Assembly: GCF_005484945.1 (NCBI RefSeq)
Contig: NZ_CP034035.1
Location: 2,666,001-2,730,000, forward strand
Reading direction: 5' to 3'
Length of the DNA: 64,000 bases
DNA from: Brenneria rubrifaciens
GTDB taxonomy: Bacteria > Pseudomonadota > Gammaproteobacteria > Enterobacterales > Enterobacteriaceae
A model generated the notes under the pieces. The model did not search any database. It was given only the letters and a program-made list of their open reading frames with translations, and had not been told where the DNA came from. Position 1 is the stretch's first letter; the number at the start of each line of letters is the position of its first letter. The position numbers were made by a program, and so were the translations under genes. Positions 1-8,980 of the stretch are shown here, in pieces.

Positions 1-518
1 TTTAACCATTTGGCGGCGGTTAGCACTGAACGCTTTTTAATGCTATTTCTGTAAATATAGTGCCATGCCCCTCTTGAATTATCCCCCGCACTCGGCGTAG
101 ATTGAGCGCCGATCCCGTCATCAATAGTGTTACCTCTGGTGATGACAACGGGGAAGTGTTTTCCCGCTGCAAGATGGCAAACGGCGCGCATTTCTCTTCC
201 ATAATAAAACGCACAATCGGGATCGTTGCTGGCGTGGTTTCTGCTGGAGAATATATCGGTGAAGTATTTTTTTATGGGTGTCTCATTCTGTCTGGTTGTT
301 TGGGTGAGTACCTTTATGCTGATGGTGGAATAACCGGTCATTTGCCTGACAGAAGCGAGTTTACTGTAAGGCACGGAAAGAGATATACAGAATAGCAAAC
401 GTAAAGCAGGCTGGGGGTGATAACACCTTCAGCCTATTTTTATACCCGACGCGCTTTGCCATGAATTCGGCTTTACCAGGAAAGGAATGGTTCAACAGGC
501 AGATTACCCACGATCACA
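1..518. other. Region without a supportable gene
   Basis: No reading frame here has a convincing start, ribosome site and recognisable product. A plus-strand frame from a TTG at 102 to a stop at 395 (97 aa) is the only one that ends just before the terminator at 409-441. It resembles no family I recognise and overlaps an antisense frame at 20-202 of equal weight. The terminator suggests some plus-strand transcript, coding or not, ends here. Confidence 0.5.
409..441 (+). terminator. Intrinsic terminator, plus strand
   Basis: An 11-bp stem (409-419 with 424-434, two G-T pairs) closes a 4-base ATAA loop and is followed by TATTTTTAT. The T-tract lies on the plus-strand side only, so it does not serve outO, which ends at 519 on the minus strand. 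It implies a plus-strand transcript arriving from the left part of the window or from before it. Confidence 0.65.
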
Positions 519-1367
519 TTAAATATCGCCTATCCCATTAAGCACCACACTAATCACCCCGCCTGCCGCAAGCCAGGGACCAAATGCCAGGGGGTGTTCG
601 GCATTTTCTCGTCGCGCCCAGCGCCATACCATCGTGATAACCAACCCGCTCAATGCGGCGATGAGCACCAAATTGGGTAATGCTCGCCAGCCTAGCCAGC
701 CGCCCAGTGCCGCCAGCAGTTTAAAATCACCATATCCCAGCGCATCTTTTCCGCTGAGTAGTTTAAATCCCCAGTACAGTAACCAAAGAGAGAGGTAACC
801 TGCCACCGCGCCGATCACCGCATCACCCAATGAAACAAAAGTGCCCGACAGATTAAAAATCAAGCCCAGCCAAAGTAAAGGCAGCGTCAGCACATCCGGC
901 AGGAGCAGTGTTTTCGTATCAATCGCCGCCAGCATTAACAGGAATGATAGTAAAATCAGCGCGCCGCCCAGCGCCATGCCCGGCGGCCACAGCAGCCCTG
1001 CGGTCATGAAGATCAACACGGTCAACGTTTCAATCAGTGGATATTGTGCGGAAACAGACTGCTGACAGCATCGGGAGCGTCCGCGTAGCAATAACCAGCT
1101 CAATACCGGAATGTTGTCTCTCACCGCGATGGCATGTTGACAATGCGGACAGCCGGAAGGCGGCCACCAGAGATTATAACGTGGTTCATCAACGGAGAGC
1201 GGCAAACCAAGCTGGGCGCGGGCTTCACGCTGCCAGCGGCGTTCCAGCATGATGGGTAACCGGTAAATCACCACATTCAGAAAACTGCCCACCATCAGAC
1301 CCGTCAGCGCTAATGCCCCCAACCATCCTGCGGGGAATCCCTCGGCAAATGCCACTATCCCATCCAT
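519..1367 (-). CDS. outO: Type IV prepilin peptidase OutO (GspO)
   Basis: Inner-membrane aspartic protease and N-methyltransferase that matures the pseudopilins OutG-K. The start chosen at 1367 gives 282 aa, the usual size, and has a GGGGG ribosome site just upstream; an in-frame extension to 1526 adds 53 unlike residues. Both catalytic aspartate regions are present: the IDTKTLLLPD stretch near residue 149 and the GYGDFK motif near 210. Several hydrophobic segments fit a polytopic membrane protein. Oddity: the N-terminal cytoplasmic zinc site normally has two CxxC pairs; the first (CPHC) is intact, but the second reads SRCC, so one cysteine appears to be serine. It lies last in the out cluster, 190 bases after outM. 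Confidence 0.93.
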   Translation of the reverse strand: MDGIVAFAEGFPAGWLGALALTGLMVGSFLNVVIYRLPIMLERRWQREARAQLGLPLSVDEPRYNLWWPPSGCPHCQHAIAVRDNIPVLSWLLLRGRSRCCQQSVSAQYPLIETLTVLIFMTAGLLWPPGMALGGALILLSFLLMLAAIDTKTLLLPDVLTLPLLWLGLIFNLSGTFVSLGDAVIGAVAGYLSLWLLYWGFKLLSGKDALGYGDFKLLAALGGWLGWRALPNLVLIAALSGLVITMVWRWARRENAEHPLAFGPWLAAGGVISVVLNGIGDI

Positions 1368-1557
1368 GCCAATCCCCCGATATATAAATAATGACGTTGA
1401 GTCAACAATGCCCCGTTTTGAACCGACCGCCTCCATACTTTCATAGTCTGCATGATACGCCAATGGATCAGACAAAGGCGCGTTGGCGATTGCGAAACGC
1501 TGCGCAATTATCGTGAAATACGCCACTGAATATTCTTAGATAAACAGCCATAGCGCG

Positions 1558-2052
1558 TTACCCTTCATCCGCCCTCTCCAGCAACAATCTGGTAATATCC
1601 ACGCTGCCGGGGCTTTGCTCCACGGCATCAACGTTCAGCGTCAGAACCCTTACGCCGTTTTTCCGCTCCAGTTCACTCAGCCAGCGAATGAGCACGTTGA
1701 AATCACTGCGCGCCAGCGTCACCGAAACCTGACTGCCCTGCGGTTGCAGCCGAACGACCGTCAGGCCGTAACGCCCCGTACTCTGCGACACCAGAATGGG
1801 CAGGCTGGTGTCACGGCTCTGGACGTCCTGTTGCGTTTGCCCGCCCGGAGGCAATGTCGCAGCCTGCTTTTGCATCCAGTCGACGGTCTGCCGTTCACGG
1901 GAAATGGCGAGTTGCCATTGGCGTTCGCGGATCTGCCAGGGCTGCCATACCGCGTAATACGCCAGACAAAGCAACAACATGCCGGCACAGACCGACAGCA
2001 AACGCTGCTCGCGTTGGTTTAAGGCATGCCAGCGTTGGCGTAATTCGTTCAT
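1558..2052 (-). CDS. outM: Type II secretion protein OutM (GspM)
   Basis: Bitopic inner-membrane protein of the secretion platform; partners OutL and links it to OutF and OutE. The 164-aa product has a short charged cytoplasmic start, one membrane span at about residues 20-37, a coiled-coil-like stretch around 40-65 and a periplasmic C-terminal domain, all typical of the family. Its ATG overlaps the outL stop in an ATGA arrangement, so the two are translationally coupled. Intact. Confidence 0.93.
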   Translation of the reverse strand: MNELRQRWHALNQREQRLLSVCAGMLLLCLAYYAVWQPWQIRERQWQLAISRERQTVDWMQKQAATLPPGGQTQQDVQSRDTSLPILVSQSTGRYGLTVVRLQPQGSQVSVTLARSDFNVLIRWLSELERKNGVRVLTLNVDAVEQSPGSVDITRLLLERADEG

Positions 2053-3266
2053 GGCAGACTCCTTAAGGTTAATCGTCCTTCGACATATCCCTTTTCCTGG
2101 CGCATCTCTCCCGCCTGAACCTGATAGTACGCCGCAGCCTGTTGTTGTAACTGTTCCAACTCCTGATACGACGCCGCCTTCAACGCCAGCCGCAATTCAG
2201 CGCCTGGCGCCTGGTAAGAGAGGGATTGAATCCGTACGTTGCCGTTTTGTGTGATGAGCTGCTGTAACGCCGTCAGTTGGCTGAGCAACCCTTGCGCCCC
2301 ATTTGCCGCAGACGCCCTTTGCAGATGTTGCTGCATCTGTAGCCGTGGGTTAATCACCGTCGTTTCAGAGGGAAATATTCGCCGATAGACGTTGATGCTT
2401 TCCTGACGCCAGTACGCCGACTGTTGATAGAGCTGATAGTGTGACCAGCCCATTTCGCCGATCAGTAGCAGCAGATAACAGGACAGCGCCACCCCGACAC
2501 CCCGCCAGGGAAGTAGGGTATGACGCCACGATTTAACCGATGCAAACTCTCCCTGTTGCAGATCGGCAGAGGGCGGAAGATGCGCCTTCGCCGCCAGAGT
2601 AAATAAATCGGTTTCAGGTTGAGGTCGCCACAAAGCCAGCGCCAGTTCTCCGCCGGCAGTAGGCAGTGCGCTATGGCTGTAAATTACCGGCAACGGCGCG
2701 AACGTGGCCAACAGTTCGGCGAACCATGATGACTCCGCGGCCATAACGTGACCATTCTCCTGTCGAAACAGCCACGTACCATTGTGATTCAGCGCACTCC
2801 AGCCATCTTTATGCCGTGGCAACACCCAGGCATCGGGCAACAGCGAGTCGACGGCGATCCCCACCCCGGCGCACTGTGATAACCAGTGGCGCATGCGACT
2901 TTTTTCCACAACGGCGATTGTAGCGGTATCCCCCTGCTGTTCCAGTAAAGCAAAGTGCAACTTTTCGATATCGGCGGCCAACTGCTCTTCCAGCAAAAAC
3001 GGCGCCATCTGCGCCAGTTGACGCCGTGCCTGCCGGGGAAGCGTCAGCGCATGAAAAGTCACCTCGGTCGCAGGCACCAGTACTCGGGAAAACGCCAATG
3101 CAGGATAAGCCTCGAGTGATTCTCGCACCTGCTCCGCACTACCGCCCCCTTCAGCCAGAACATGATCGCCACTGTGTGATCTTACCTGCCATTCGATGGC
3201 TTCCCGCTCTTGCGCCGGTAACCGAACGATCAGACAAGGCTTTCTGATGTGCGGGTGTTGCTTCAT
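2049..3266 (-). CDS. outL: Type II secretion protein OutL (GspL)
   Basis: Inner-membrane protein that anchors the OutE ATPase through its cytoplasmic domain. The 405-aa protein has an actin-like cytoplasmic part (about 1-245), one membrane span at about 255-275 and a periplasmic ferredoxin-like domain that pairs with OutM. The start codon overlaps the outK stop (ATGA). Full length compared with the family. Because it is intact, it would recruit OutE if OutE were made; see the outE frameshift. Confidence 0.93.
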   Translation of the reverse strand: MKQHPHIRKPCLIVRLPAQEREAIEWQVRSHSGDHVLAEGGGSAEQVRESLEAYPALAFSRVLVPATEVTFHALTLPRQARRQLAQMAPFLLEEQLAADIEKLHFALLEQQGDTATIAVVEKSRMRHWLSQCAGVGIAVDSLLPDAWVLPRHKDGWSALNHNGTWLFRQENGHVMAAESSWFAELLATFAPLPVIYSHSALPTAGGELALALWRPQPETDLFTLAAKAHLPPSADLQQGEFASVKSWRHTLLPWRGVGVALSCYLLLLIGEMGWSHYQLYQQSAYWRQESINVYRRIFPSETTVINPRLQMQQHLQRASAANGAQGLLSQLTALQQLITQNGNVRIQSLSYQAPGAELRLALKAASYQELEQLQQQAAAYYQVQAGEMRQEKGYVEGRLTLRSLP

Positions 3267-4249
3267 GGGTTCACCGTCCTATATCCTCCATATTGCCGCT
3301 GCACGACCAGCGCCTGTTGGCCGATGAGCTGAATCAGGCTTCCCTGATAAAAATCACTGTCACCGAGGCGCACATGCAGTTGTGCAAAAAACCATTCACT
3401 TTTCACCGTCAGTATTTTTTGCGCGGTCTTTTGGCTGTTTGCCGGCAATAATCCCGTTTGCTGAAGCACAGACAAGCTTGCCCAACCCGTACGCGGCCTT
3501 TTCTGTATTAATGCCATCGCTTGCGGCACCGTCATTTCTTTCAGAAAAAGTGCTGCCAGCAACGGCGCCTGCAATTCCGTCAGCGTATTGATGTTTATCA
3601 ACATCGTATCGACGGGTAGCGCGCAAACATACGGTAATAAGCGCCGATAAAGATCGCTGTCCATGCCGTATACCGCGCGCAATTCACTGATCTCACCCAT
3701 GGCCCTGTTTGCCGGGCGATAAGGCACCGGCAGCGAGGCATAAATTTCATCTTCGGCGCCGTTCGTCAGGGGATGGCTATCACCATCAATCCAGTCGCGC
3801 ACGGCGGCGGTCATCTGCTCCGCCCTCGCCGGCTCCTCCCCCAAATGTTGCAACAGCATGCGAAACACCTGCGCGGGGTAAGGTGCTTCCACCTGCGTGC
3901 CATCATCGCTGATGCCCTGATTGATCGAATTAAGATTGAAGCAGGAGCGGGCATCCTGTAGCTGTGTATACACTTCGCCGCCGTCAACAGAAAACTTGCG
4001 ATCCTGTTGCGCCCAGTCTTGCACCAGAGACGTAACGTCAGGCGCGTTCAGGGCATCACGCAGCAACATTTCGCCAGCCAGCGCTTCTCCCCCCAGAGCA
4101 TACCATTCGGCCTGTTGGCGGCTTAGCTGGCTGGTTGTCCGTAAGAACGCCTTGCCGCTGCGCTCAGCAATGACAGCGGCTACCGTCACCATCATGGCCA
4201 GTATCAGCAAGACAACCAGTAGTGCGACTCCGCGCTGGCGAGACGACAT
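3263..4249 (-). CDS. outK: Minor pseudopilin OutK (GspK)
   Basis: Tip subunit of the pseudopilus, 328 aa. It begins with a short basic leader and a prepilin cleavage site (QRG then VALLVVLLIL). It lacks the glutamate at mature position 5 found in the other pseudopilins, which is normal for GspK and fits its place at the tip. The large globular part (roughly residues 40-320) is the GspK alpha-domain. Its ATG overlaps the outJ stop by one base (TAATG). Confidence 0.93.
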   Translation of the reverse strand: MSSRQRGVALLVVLLILAMMVTVAAVIAERSGKAFLRTTSQLSRQQAEWYALGGEALAGEMLLRDALNAPDVTSLVQDWAQQDRKFSVDGGEVYTQLQDARSCFNLNSINQGISDDGTQVEAPYPAQVFRMLLQHLGEEPARAEQMTAAVRDWIDGDSHPLTNGAEDEIYASLPVPYRPANRAMGEISELRAVYGMDSDLYRRLLPYVCALPVDTMLININTLTELQAPLLAALFLKEMTVPQAMALIQKRPRTGWASLSVLQQTGLLPANSQKTAQKILTVKSEWFFAQLHVRLGDSDFYQGSLIQLIGQQALVVQRQYGGYRTVNP

Positions 4250-4878
4250 TATTTAACCGGCCCGGTGGTGATAAAAAACAGCCGCGACATTTCGCCGTAG
4301 TCCCTTAACGTCAAGATCACTTCGATTCCCTGCGGCAACTGATTCGGATTCTCCCAGCGGTCTTGCCAGGTTTTATGGGTAAAGAAGCGCAGACGGAACC
4401 CGTCAACCTGAGTAAGCAACGGTTTTACGCCCGGCGCCAACCCTTCGATGGGATCGGGATGCGGATAAGTAAGACGCTCCAACGTGTTATTGCGCAACCG
4501 ATAAGCGACTGGCTGAAGCTCAGAACGCGGCAACAAACCGAACGGATTCTGCCAGCCATTACGCATAAAACTGATGCCCCAGTCGTCACTTCTCAGTTGA
4601 TCCCTGCTGGCGTAAAACAGAGAGGTGCTGCCGCGGCTTCCGCGGGCAATCATCTGCGAAAAATCCTGGTCCATCTGGGTGAAAGCTCGCTGCAACTCAG
4701 CCAGACGTTCCGCTTTGCGTTGGGAAATTTCATCGTTCCGCATCACCCCATTCAGCACCTGAAAAGCGCTGAGGCTCAATGCCGCGAAGATAGACAACGC
4801 CAGAATCACCTCCAGTAGCGTAAAACCCTGCTGGCGCGCGTTACGCCGTGATTGTTCCGCGACAATTTTCTTCGGCAT
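4249..4878 (-). CDS. outJ: Minor pseudopilin OutJ (GspJ)
   Basis: Minor pseudopilin of the I-J-K tip complex, 209 aa. The prepilin motif [16 protein letters not shown] starts near residue 16, with the conserved Glu at mature position 5 and a hydrophobic helix after it; OutO would cleave after the glycine. The leader is somewhat long and basic, as usual for GspJ. The start overlaps the outI stop (TAATG), so expression is coupled to its neighbours. Confidence 0.93.
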   Translation of the reverse strand: MPKKIVAEQSRRNARQQGFTLLEVILALSIFAALSLSAFQVLNGVMRNDEISQRKAERLAELQRAFTQMDQDFSQMIARGSRGSTSLFYASRDQLRSDDWGISFMRNGWQNPFGLLPRSELQPVAYRLRNNTLERLTYPHPDPIEGLAPGVKPLLTQVDGFRLRFFTHKTWQDRWENPNQLPQGIEVILTLRDYGEMSRLFFITTGPVK

Positions 4879-5243
4879 TATTGTTTCACCACATACGTGC
4901 GTAGCGTGCCGTCGGCAGCCAGTTGGTCTTTACTACGCCGCACTTCGACATCCAGCGCACGGAACTGAGGATCGCCCGTTTCCACCCCCTGCCAACGCCA
5001 ATACCAGCGCTGGCCCGCGAACTGCGATTCCCCTTTTACCCAATGGGTTTCCGGCCAGCGCTGTGCTAGCCGCAACTGCACCTGTTGATTTTCCGCAACC
5101 CACATGGCGAAGGTTTTCTCTTCAAGCCGGCTCAGGCTTCCCGCCTGCGTTGCCGTCGTCTGCAAAACGGCGATGCCAGCCAAAGCAAATACCGTTAGCG
5201 CCACCAGCACTTCAATTAAGGTCATACCCTGTTGCCTGCTCAT
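4878..5243 (-). CDS. outI: Minor pseudopilin OutI (GspI)
   Basis: Minor pseudopilin that forms the tip complex with OutJ and OutK, 121 aa, the usual size. The prepilin peptidase site is clear at the N-terminus ([16 protein letters not shown]), with Glu at mature position 5. The start codon overlaps the outH stop (ATGA). No irregularity seen. Confidence 0.93.
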   Translation of the reverse strand: MSRQQGMTLIEVLVALTVFALAGIAVLQTTATQAGSLSRLEEKTFAMWVAENQQVQLRLAQRWPETHWVKGESQFAGQRWYWRWQGVETGDPQFRALDVEVRRSKDQLAADGTLRTYVVKQ

Positions 5244-5791
5244 GGCTGCTCTCCCGGTTCGAGCGACGTTCTTATCATTCCGTTGACATCCACCTCCAGC
5301 CAGTACAACTGGGATTTATTTTTGGATCGCAACAGGAGTTTGAAAGGCGTGATTTCTCCGCCGGGGAGGATCAGAATGTCAGGCTCATCCTCACTGCGTT
5401 TTTTCTCCATTTTCTTTCCATCCACCTGCAGCAGTTCCAGGCGCAGCGCATCAGGCAGAACGATGGAGGAATCAATGCGGCGGGGCTGCCAGGGACGCCA
5501 TTTATAGCCTTTCCAGCGTTCGTCTTCCCCGGTCAGCGTCGCCGATGAGGTTTCCCTCTGCAATTGATAAAACTGCCAGCGGTCAGGGGATATTCGCACC
5601 CCCAGCATGAACTCATTGATTTGGCTGGTTTCAGACGCCAGCGCCAGCTGCGTCTGAAAACGGGCCAACTGCCAGGCGCCGTCATTCCGGCGCTCAGCCG
5701 GGAATGCCATCACCACCAGACTGGCAGCCACGCCAGCCAGCAACATAACCAGCATCATTTCCAGCAGGGTGAATCCTCGCTGTTTCCTCAT
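5240..5791 (-). CDS. outH: Minor pseudopilin OutH (GspH)
   Basis: Minor pseudopilin linking the major OutG helix to the tip complex. The ATG at 5791 gives 183 aa and puts the prepilin motif (QRGFTLLEMMLVML) at residue 4; an in-frame extension to 5887 would bury that motif and overlap outG, so it is rejected. There is no strong ribosome site, but the start lies 7 bases after the outG stop, which suggests translational coupling. Confidence 0.92.
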   Translation of the reverse strand: MRKQRGFTLLEMMLVMLLAGVAASLVVMAFPAERRNDGAWQLARFQTQLALASETSQINEFMLGVRISPDRWQFYQLQRETSSATLTGEDERWKGYKWRPWQPRRIDSSIVLPDALRLELLQVDGKKMEKKRSEDEPDILILPGGEITPFKLLLRSKNKSQLYWLEVDVNGMIRTSLEPGEQP

Positions 5792-5798
5792 AACACGT

Positions 5799-6224
5799 TT
5801 ATTTACCGTTGAGGTTCCAGTTACCGATATCATCTTCCGTACCCGGCATACCGTCCTGCCCGAATGAGAAGATATCCAGCTTGCCATGCTGACCGGGATT
5901 CATGAGCTGATATTCCGCTCCCCACGGGTCCTGCGGTAAACGCCGGATATAGCCATCCTGCGGAAAATTACGCGGCTCCGGTTGCACGGTTGGTTTTGTC
6001 ACCAGTGCTCTTAATCCCTGTTCCGTTGTCGGATAGCGGCTGTTATCAAGTTTGTACATATCCAACGCACTTTCCAACGACACGATGTCGCTGACGGCTT
6101 TTTGCCGATCCGCCTTCTCCTTGTTCCCCATCAGGTTCGGTACGACCAGACTCGCCAATACGCCGAGAATGACGATAACCACCATAATTTCCAACAGGGT
6201 GAAACCACGCTGACGATGTTGCAT
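5799..6224 (-). CDS. outG: Major pseudopilin OutG (GspG)
   Basis: Main subunit of the periplasmic pseudopilus, 141 aa. The leader is six residues before the cleavage site (QRGFTLLEIMVVIVILGVLA), with Glu at mature position 5. The C-terminal half carries the GspG calcium-binding loop region (GQDGMPGTEDDIGNW). A GAGG ribosome site lies about 8 bases before the ATG, stronger than at the neighbouring genes, which fits the need for many copies. Confidence 0.95.
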   Translation of the reverse strand: MQHRQRGFTLLEIMVVIVILGVLASLVVPNLMGNKEKADRQKAVSDIVSLESALDMYKLDNSRYPTTEQGLRALVTKPTVQPEPRNFPQDGYIRRLPQDPWGAEYQLMNPGQHGKLDIFSFGQDGMPGTEDDIGNWNLNGK

Positions 6225-6256
6225 CCTTACTTTTCCTCACTCAAGTGTTGGTTCTT

Positions 6257-7483
6257 TCACGAACTCATTAAAGTATTCAGTTGCAGGATCGGCTGGAGAA
6301 TGGCGAGCACGATAAACAGCACGATCGCCGCCATACTCACCACCAGCAAAGGTTCAAACAGCCCTAACGCCAGCGTCATCTGCGCACTGAATTCACGATC
6401 CTGATTTTCCGCCGCCCGCTCCAGCATGCTGTCCAGTTCGCCGCTGCGTTCACCGCTGGCGATCATGTGGCGCATCATGGGGGGAAAGAGCGCGGTCTGC
6501 TCCAGCGCTTTGTGCAAACTAACGCCTTCCCGCACCGCATCCGCCGCCTGCGCCAGGCGATGACGGGCGTAATCGTTGGTCATGACATCGCCGCTGATGC
6601 GCATCGCCTGTAATAGCGGCACGGCGCTGGCGTTCAGGATACTCAGCGTACGGGCATAGCGTGCGGTATTCAGTCCGCGGGCAATACGCCCCAACAGCGG
6701 TAGATAAAGCAAACGCCGGTGGAAAACGATACGGCGCTTTTCCTGACGCAACAAAACGCGCAACGCCATAACCGCGGCCAGCAGCGCCAAAACCACCCAC
6801 GGCCCCACCGTGCGCACCGCATCACTCATGCCCATCAGCAAACGCGTTGACAAAGGCAGCGCCTGTTTCATATGGATAAATTGCTCGACCACTTTGGGCA
6901 CAACGGCCGACAGTAAAATGCTCACGACCGCAATCGCCACCACAGTCAACACGCAGGGATAAATCATGGCTTGCTGAATCCGGCTGCGCATCTGCTGGTG
7001 TTGCTCGGTATAGTCCGCCAGCCGGTTGAGCACCTCATCGAGATGCCCGGAGGTCTCCCCCGCCGCCACCATCGCGCAATACAGGCGTTCAAAACTACCG
7101 GGGAAGCATTTCATGGCGTCCGCCAGTGAATGCCCTTCCATGACTTTGCCGCGTACCGCCGCCATCAGTTGGCTTATGTGAGGTTTTTCGCTCTGCTTGG
7201 CGACAGCCTCCAGCGCCTCTTCCAGCGGCAAGGCGGCGGCGACCAGCGTCGCCAGTTGCCGGGTGAGTAACGCTAAATCGGACGTGCCGATACGGTGTCG
7301 TCGCCGAAGAGAAAAGCCGGAAGAGCCTGATCTGTGCTCCCCGCTTGGGCTTTCGCTCACCGCAATCGGCATCAGACCGCGCTCACGCAATAATTGGCGC
7401 ACCTGTCTCGCGGAATCCGCCTCCTGGGTGCCGCGGCATTTCTTCCCCTGTGCATCCAGTGCCTGATAGTGGTACTGCGCCAT
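6257..7483 (-). CDS. outF: Type II secretion inner-membrane platform protein OutF (GspF)
   Basis: Polytopic inner-membrane protein at the centre of the assembly platform, 408 aa. Two repeated GspF cytoplasmic domains are visible (about 70-195 and 275-400), each followed by hydrophobic spans, with a third span near 220-240. The start lies one base after the outE stop. Length and architecture are normal, so the platform looks intact apart from OutE. Confidence 0.94.
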   Translation of the reverse strand: MAQYHYQALDAQGKKCRGTQEADSARQVRQLLRERGLMPIAVSESPSGEHRSGSSGFSLRRRHRIGTSDLALLTRQLATLVAAALPLEEALEAVAKQSEKPHISQLMAAVRGKVMEGHSLADAMKCFPGSFERLYCAMVAAGETSGHLDEVLNRLADYTEQHQQMRSRIQQAMIYPCVLTVVAIAVVSILLSAVVPKVVEQFIHMKQALPLSTRLLMGMSDAVRTVGPWVVLALLAAVMALRVLLRQEKRRIVFHRRLLYLPLLGRIARGLNTARYARTLSILNASAVPLLQAMRISGDVMTNDYARHRLAQAADAVREGVSLHKALEQTALFPPMMRHMIASGERSGELDSMLERAAENQDREFSAQMTLALGLFEPLLVVSMAAIVLFIVLAILQPILQLNTLMSS

Positions 7484-7484
7484 A

Positions 7485-8980
7485 TCATCCCTCTTTGGTT
7501 ACGCGGATCACTTCTTCCCAGGTGGTGATCCCTGCCAGCACTTTCTCCAGCCCGTCTTGCCGGATTGTGGTTCTATCAGTTCCCAACATCTGCGCAATCG
7601 CCATTTCCCCCTCGCTGCGGTGAATAGCCGCCCGCACCCGGTCGTCAATCACAACCAGCTCATGAATCCCGATACGTCCCCGATAGCCGCTAAAGTTACA
7701 TTGCGAACAGCCAACGGGATAATGCAGCATGGTGTCGGGCGGTACGCCCATTTGCTCCGCATGAACGGCGTCGATCCGCCGTGGCTGACGGCAATCGGGA
7801 CACAGCGTCCGCACCAGACGCTGCGCCAGTACCCCCAGCAGCGATGTTGAGAGCAGAAAAGGTTCAACGCCCATGTCCTGCAAGCGCGAGAGCGCGCCCA
7901 ACGCGCTGTTGGTATGCAATGTGGAGAGCACCAGGTGACCGGTTAACGAGGCCTGTACCGCAATCTGCGCCGTTTCACCATCACGGATTTCCCCCACCAG
8001 CACGACATCCGGGTCCTGACGCAAAATCGCCCGTAATCCACGGGCAAAGGTCATGTCCACTTTGGCGTTAACCTGCGTTTGACCAATCCCTTCCAACTCA
8101 TACTCGATTGGATCTTCCACCGTCATGATATTGCGTTCCGCGGCGTTGAGGCGGCTGAGCGCCGCATAGAGGGTGGTGCTTTTTCCGATCCGGTTGGACC
8201 GGTAACCAGAATAATGCCGTGGGGACGGTGGATCAGCGCATCCAGCCGCTGCCGATGGCGGGACGACATCCCCAGCGCTTCCAGATCCAACTGCACGCTG
8301 TTTTTATCCAGCAGACGCAAGACCACACGCTCCCCGTGGCTGGAAGGTAAAGTCGACACGCGCACGTCGATGGCTCGTCCGCCGATGCGCAGCGCCATGC
8401 GGCCATCTTGCGGTATGCGCTTTTCTGCAATATCCAGTTTCGCCATCACCTTGATACGCGACACCAGGAGAGACGCCAGCTTACGCTGCGGACGCAGGAT
8501 TTCGCGCAGCACGCCATCCACCCGGAAACGAATTTGCAGATAGCGTTCATAGGTTTCGATATGGATATCCGACGCCTTGTCTTTGATCGCTTCGGTCAGC
8601 ATGGCATTAATCAGACGAATAATGGGCGCATCGTCATCGGTATCCAGAAGATCGTCGCTGTCCGGCAGTTCCTCGACCAGCGTATAGAAGTCCATTTCAT
8701 TACCGATATCTTCCATCAGACGCCGCGCTTCCTCGGAGTCACGCTGATAGCTGACGACCAGTCGACGCTCGAATTCCGCTTCCGTCACACGTTGAATCTT
8801 TAACGGAAACCCAGCCACACGTCGCGCCTCCAGCAGCGCGGAGGCGGACGTCAGTGCCACACAAATGGCTTGCCGATCGTCCTCCCCTTCGCCTTGCAGC
8901 AACAGAATCTGCTGCCCTTTCGCATAGGCGAAAGGCAATATCGGACGTAATTCAATCATTCGCGGCGAATCGTCGCTCAT
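7485..8980 (-). pseudogene. outE: Secretion ATPase OutE (GspE), frameshifted in the Walker A motif
   Basis: Cytoplasmic hexameric ATPase that powers pseudopilus assembly. Two overlapping frames cover it: 8123-8980 (285 aa, N-terminal domains up to GPTGSEK) and 7485-8126 (213 aa, from [10 protein letters not shown] through the [11 protein letters not shown]alker B region and the CPDC and CSQC zinc cysteines). The expected reading [15 protein letters not shown] is restored by adding one G at the two Cs at 8185-8186, giving 498 codons, the usual OutE length. Everything else matches the family with no other lesion. The second frame starts at an ATG overlapping the first stop (ATGA), so two half-proteins could be made, but neither has a complete nucleotide site. 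A recent mutation or a sequencing error are both possible. Confidence 0.9.

Noticed and set aside
102..395. 97-codon plus-strand frame before the terminator at 409
   Set aside because: Starts with TTG without a ribosome site and overlaps an equally weak antisense frame; only the terminator argues for it.
8150..8200. Programmed ribosomal frameshift in outE at the A5 run
   Set aside because: A -1 shift at this place would give GSEKST, destroying the Walker A glycine, and the codons (GAA AAA preceded by G) do not form a proper X XXY YYZ slippery site. A simple deletion explains the data better.
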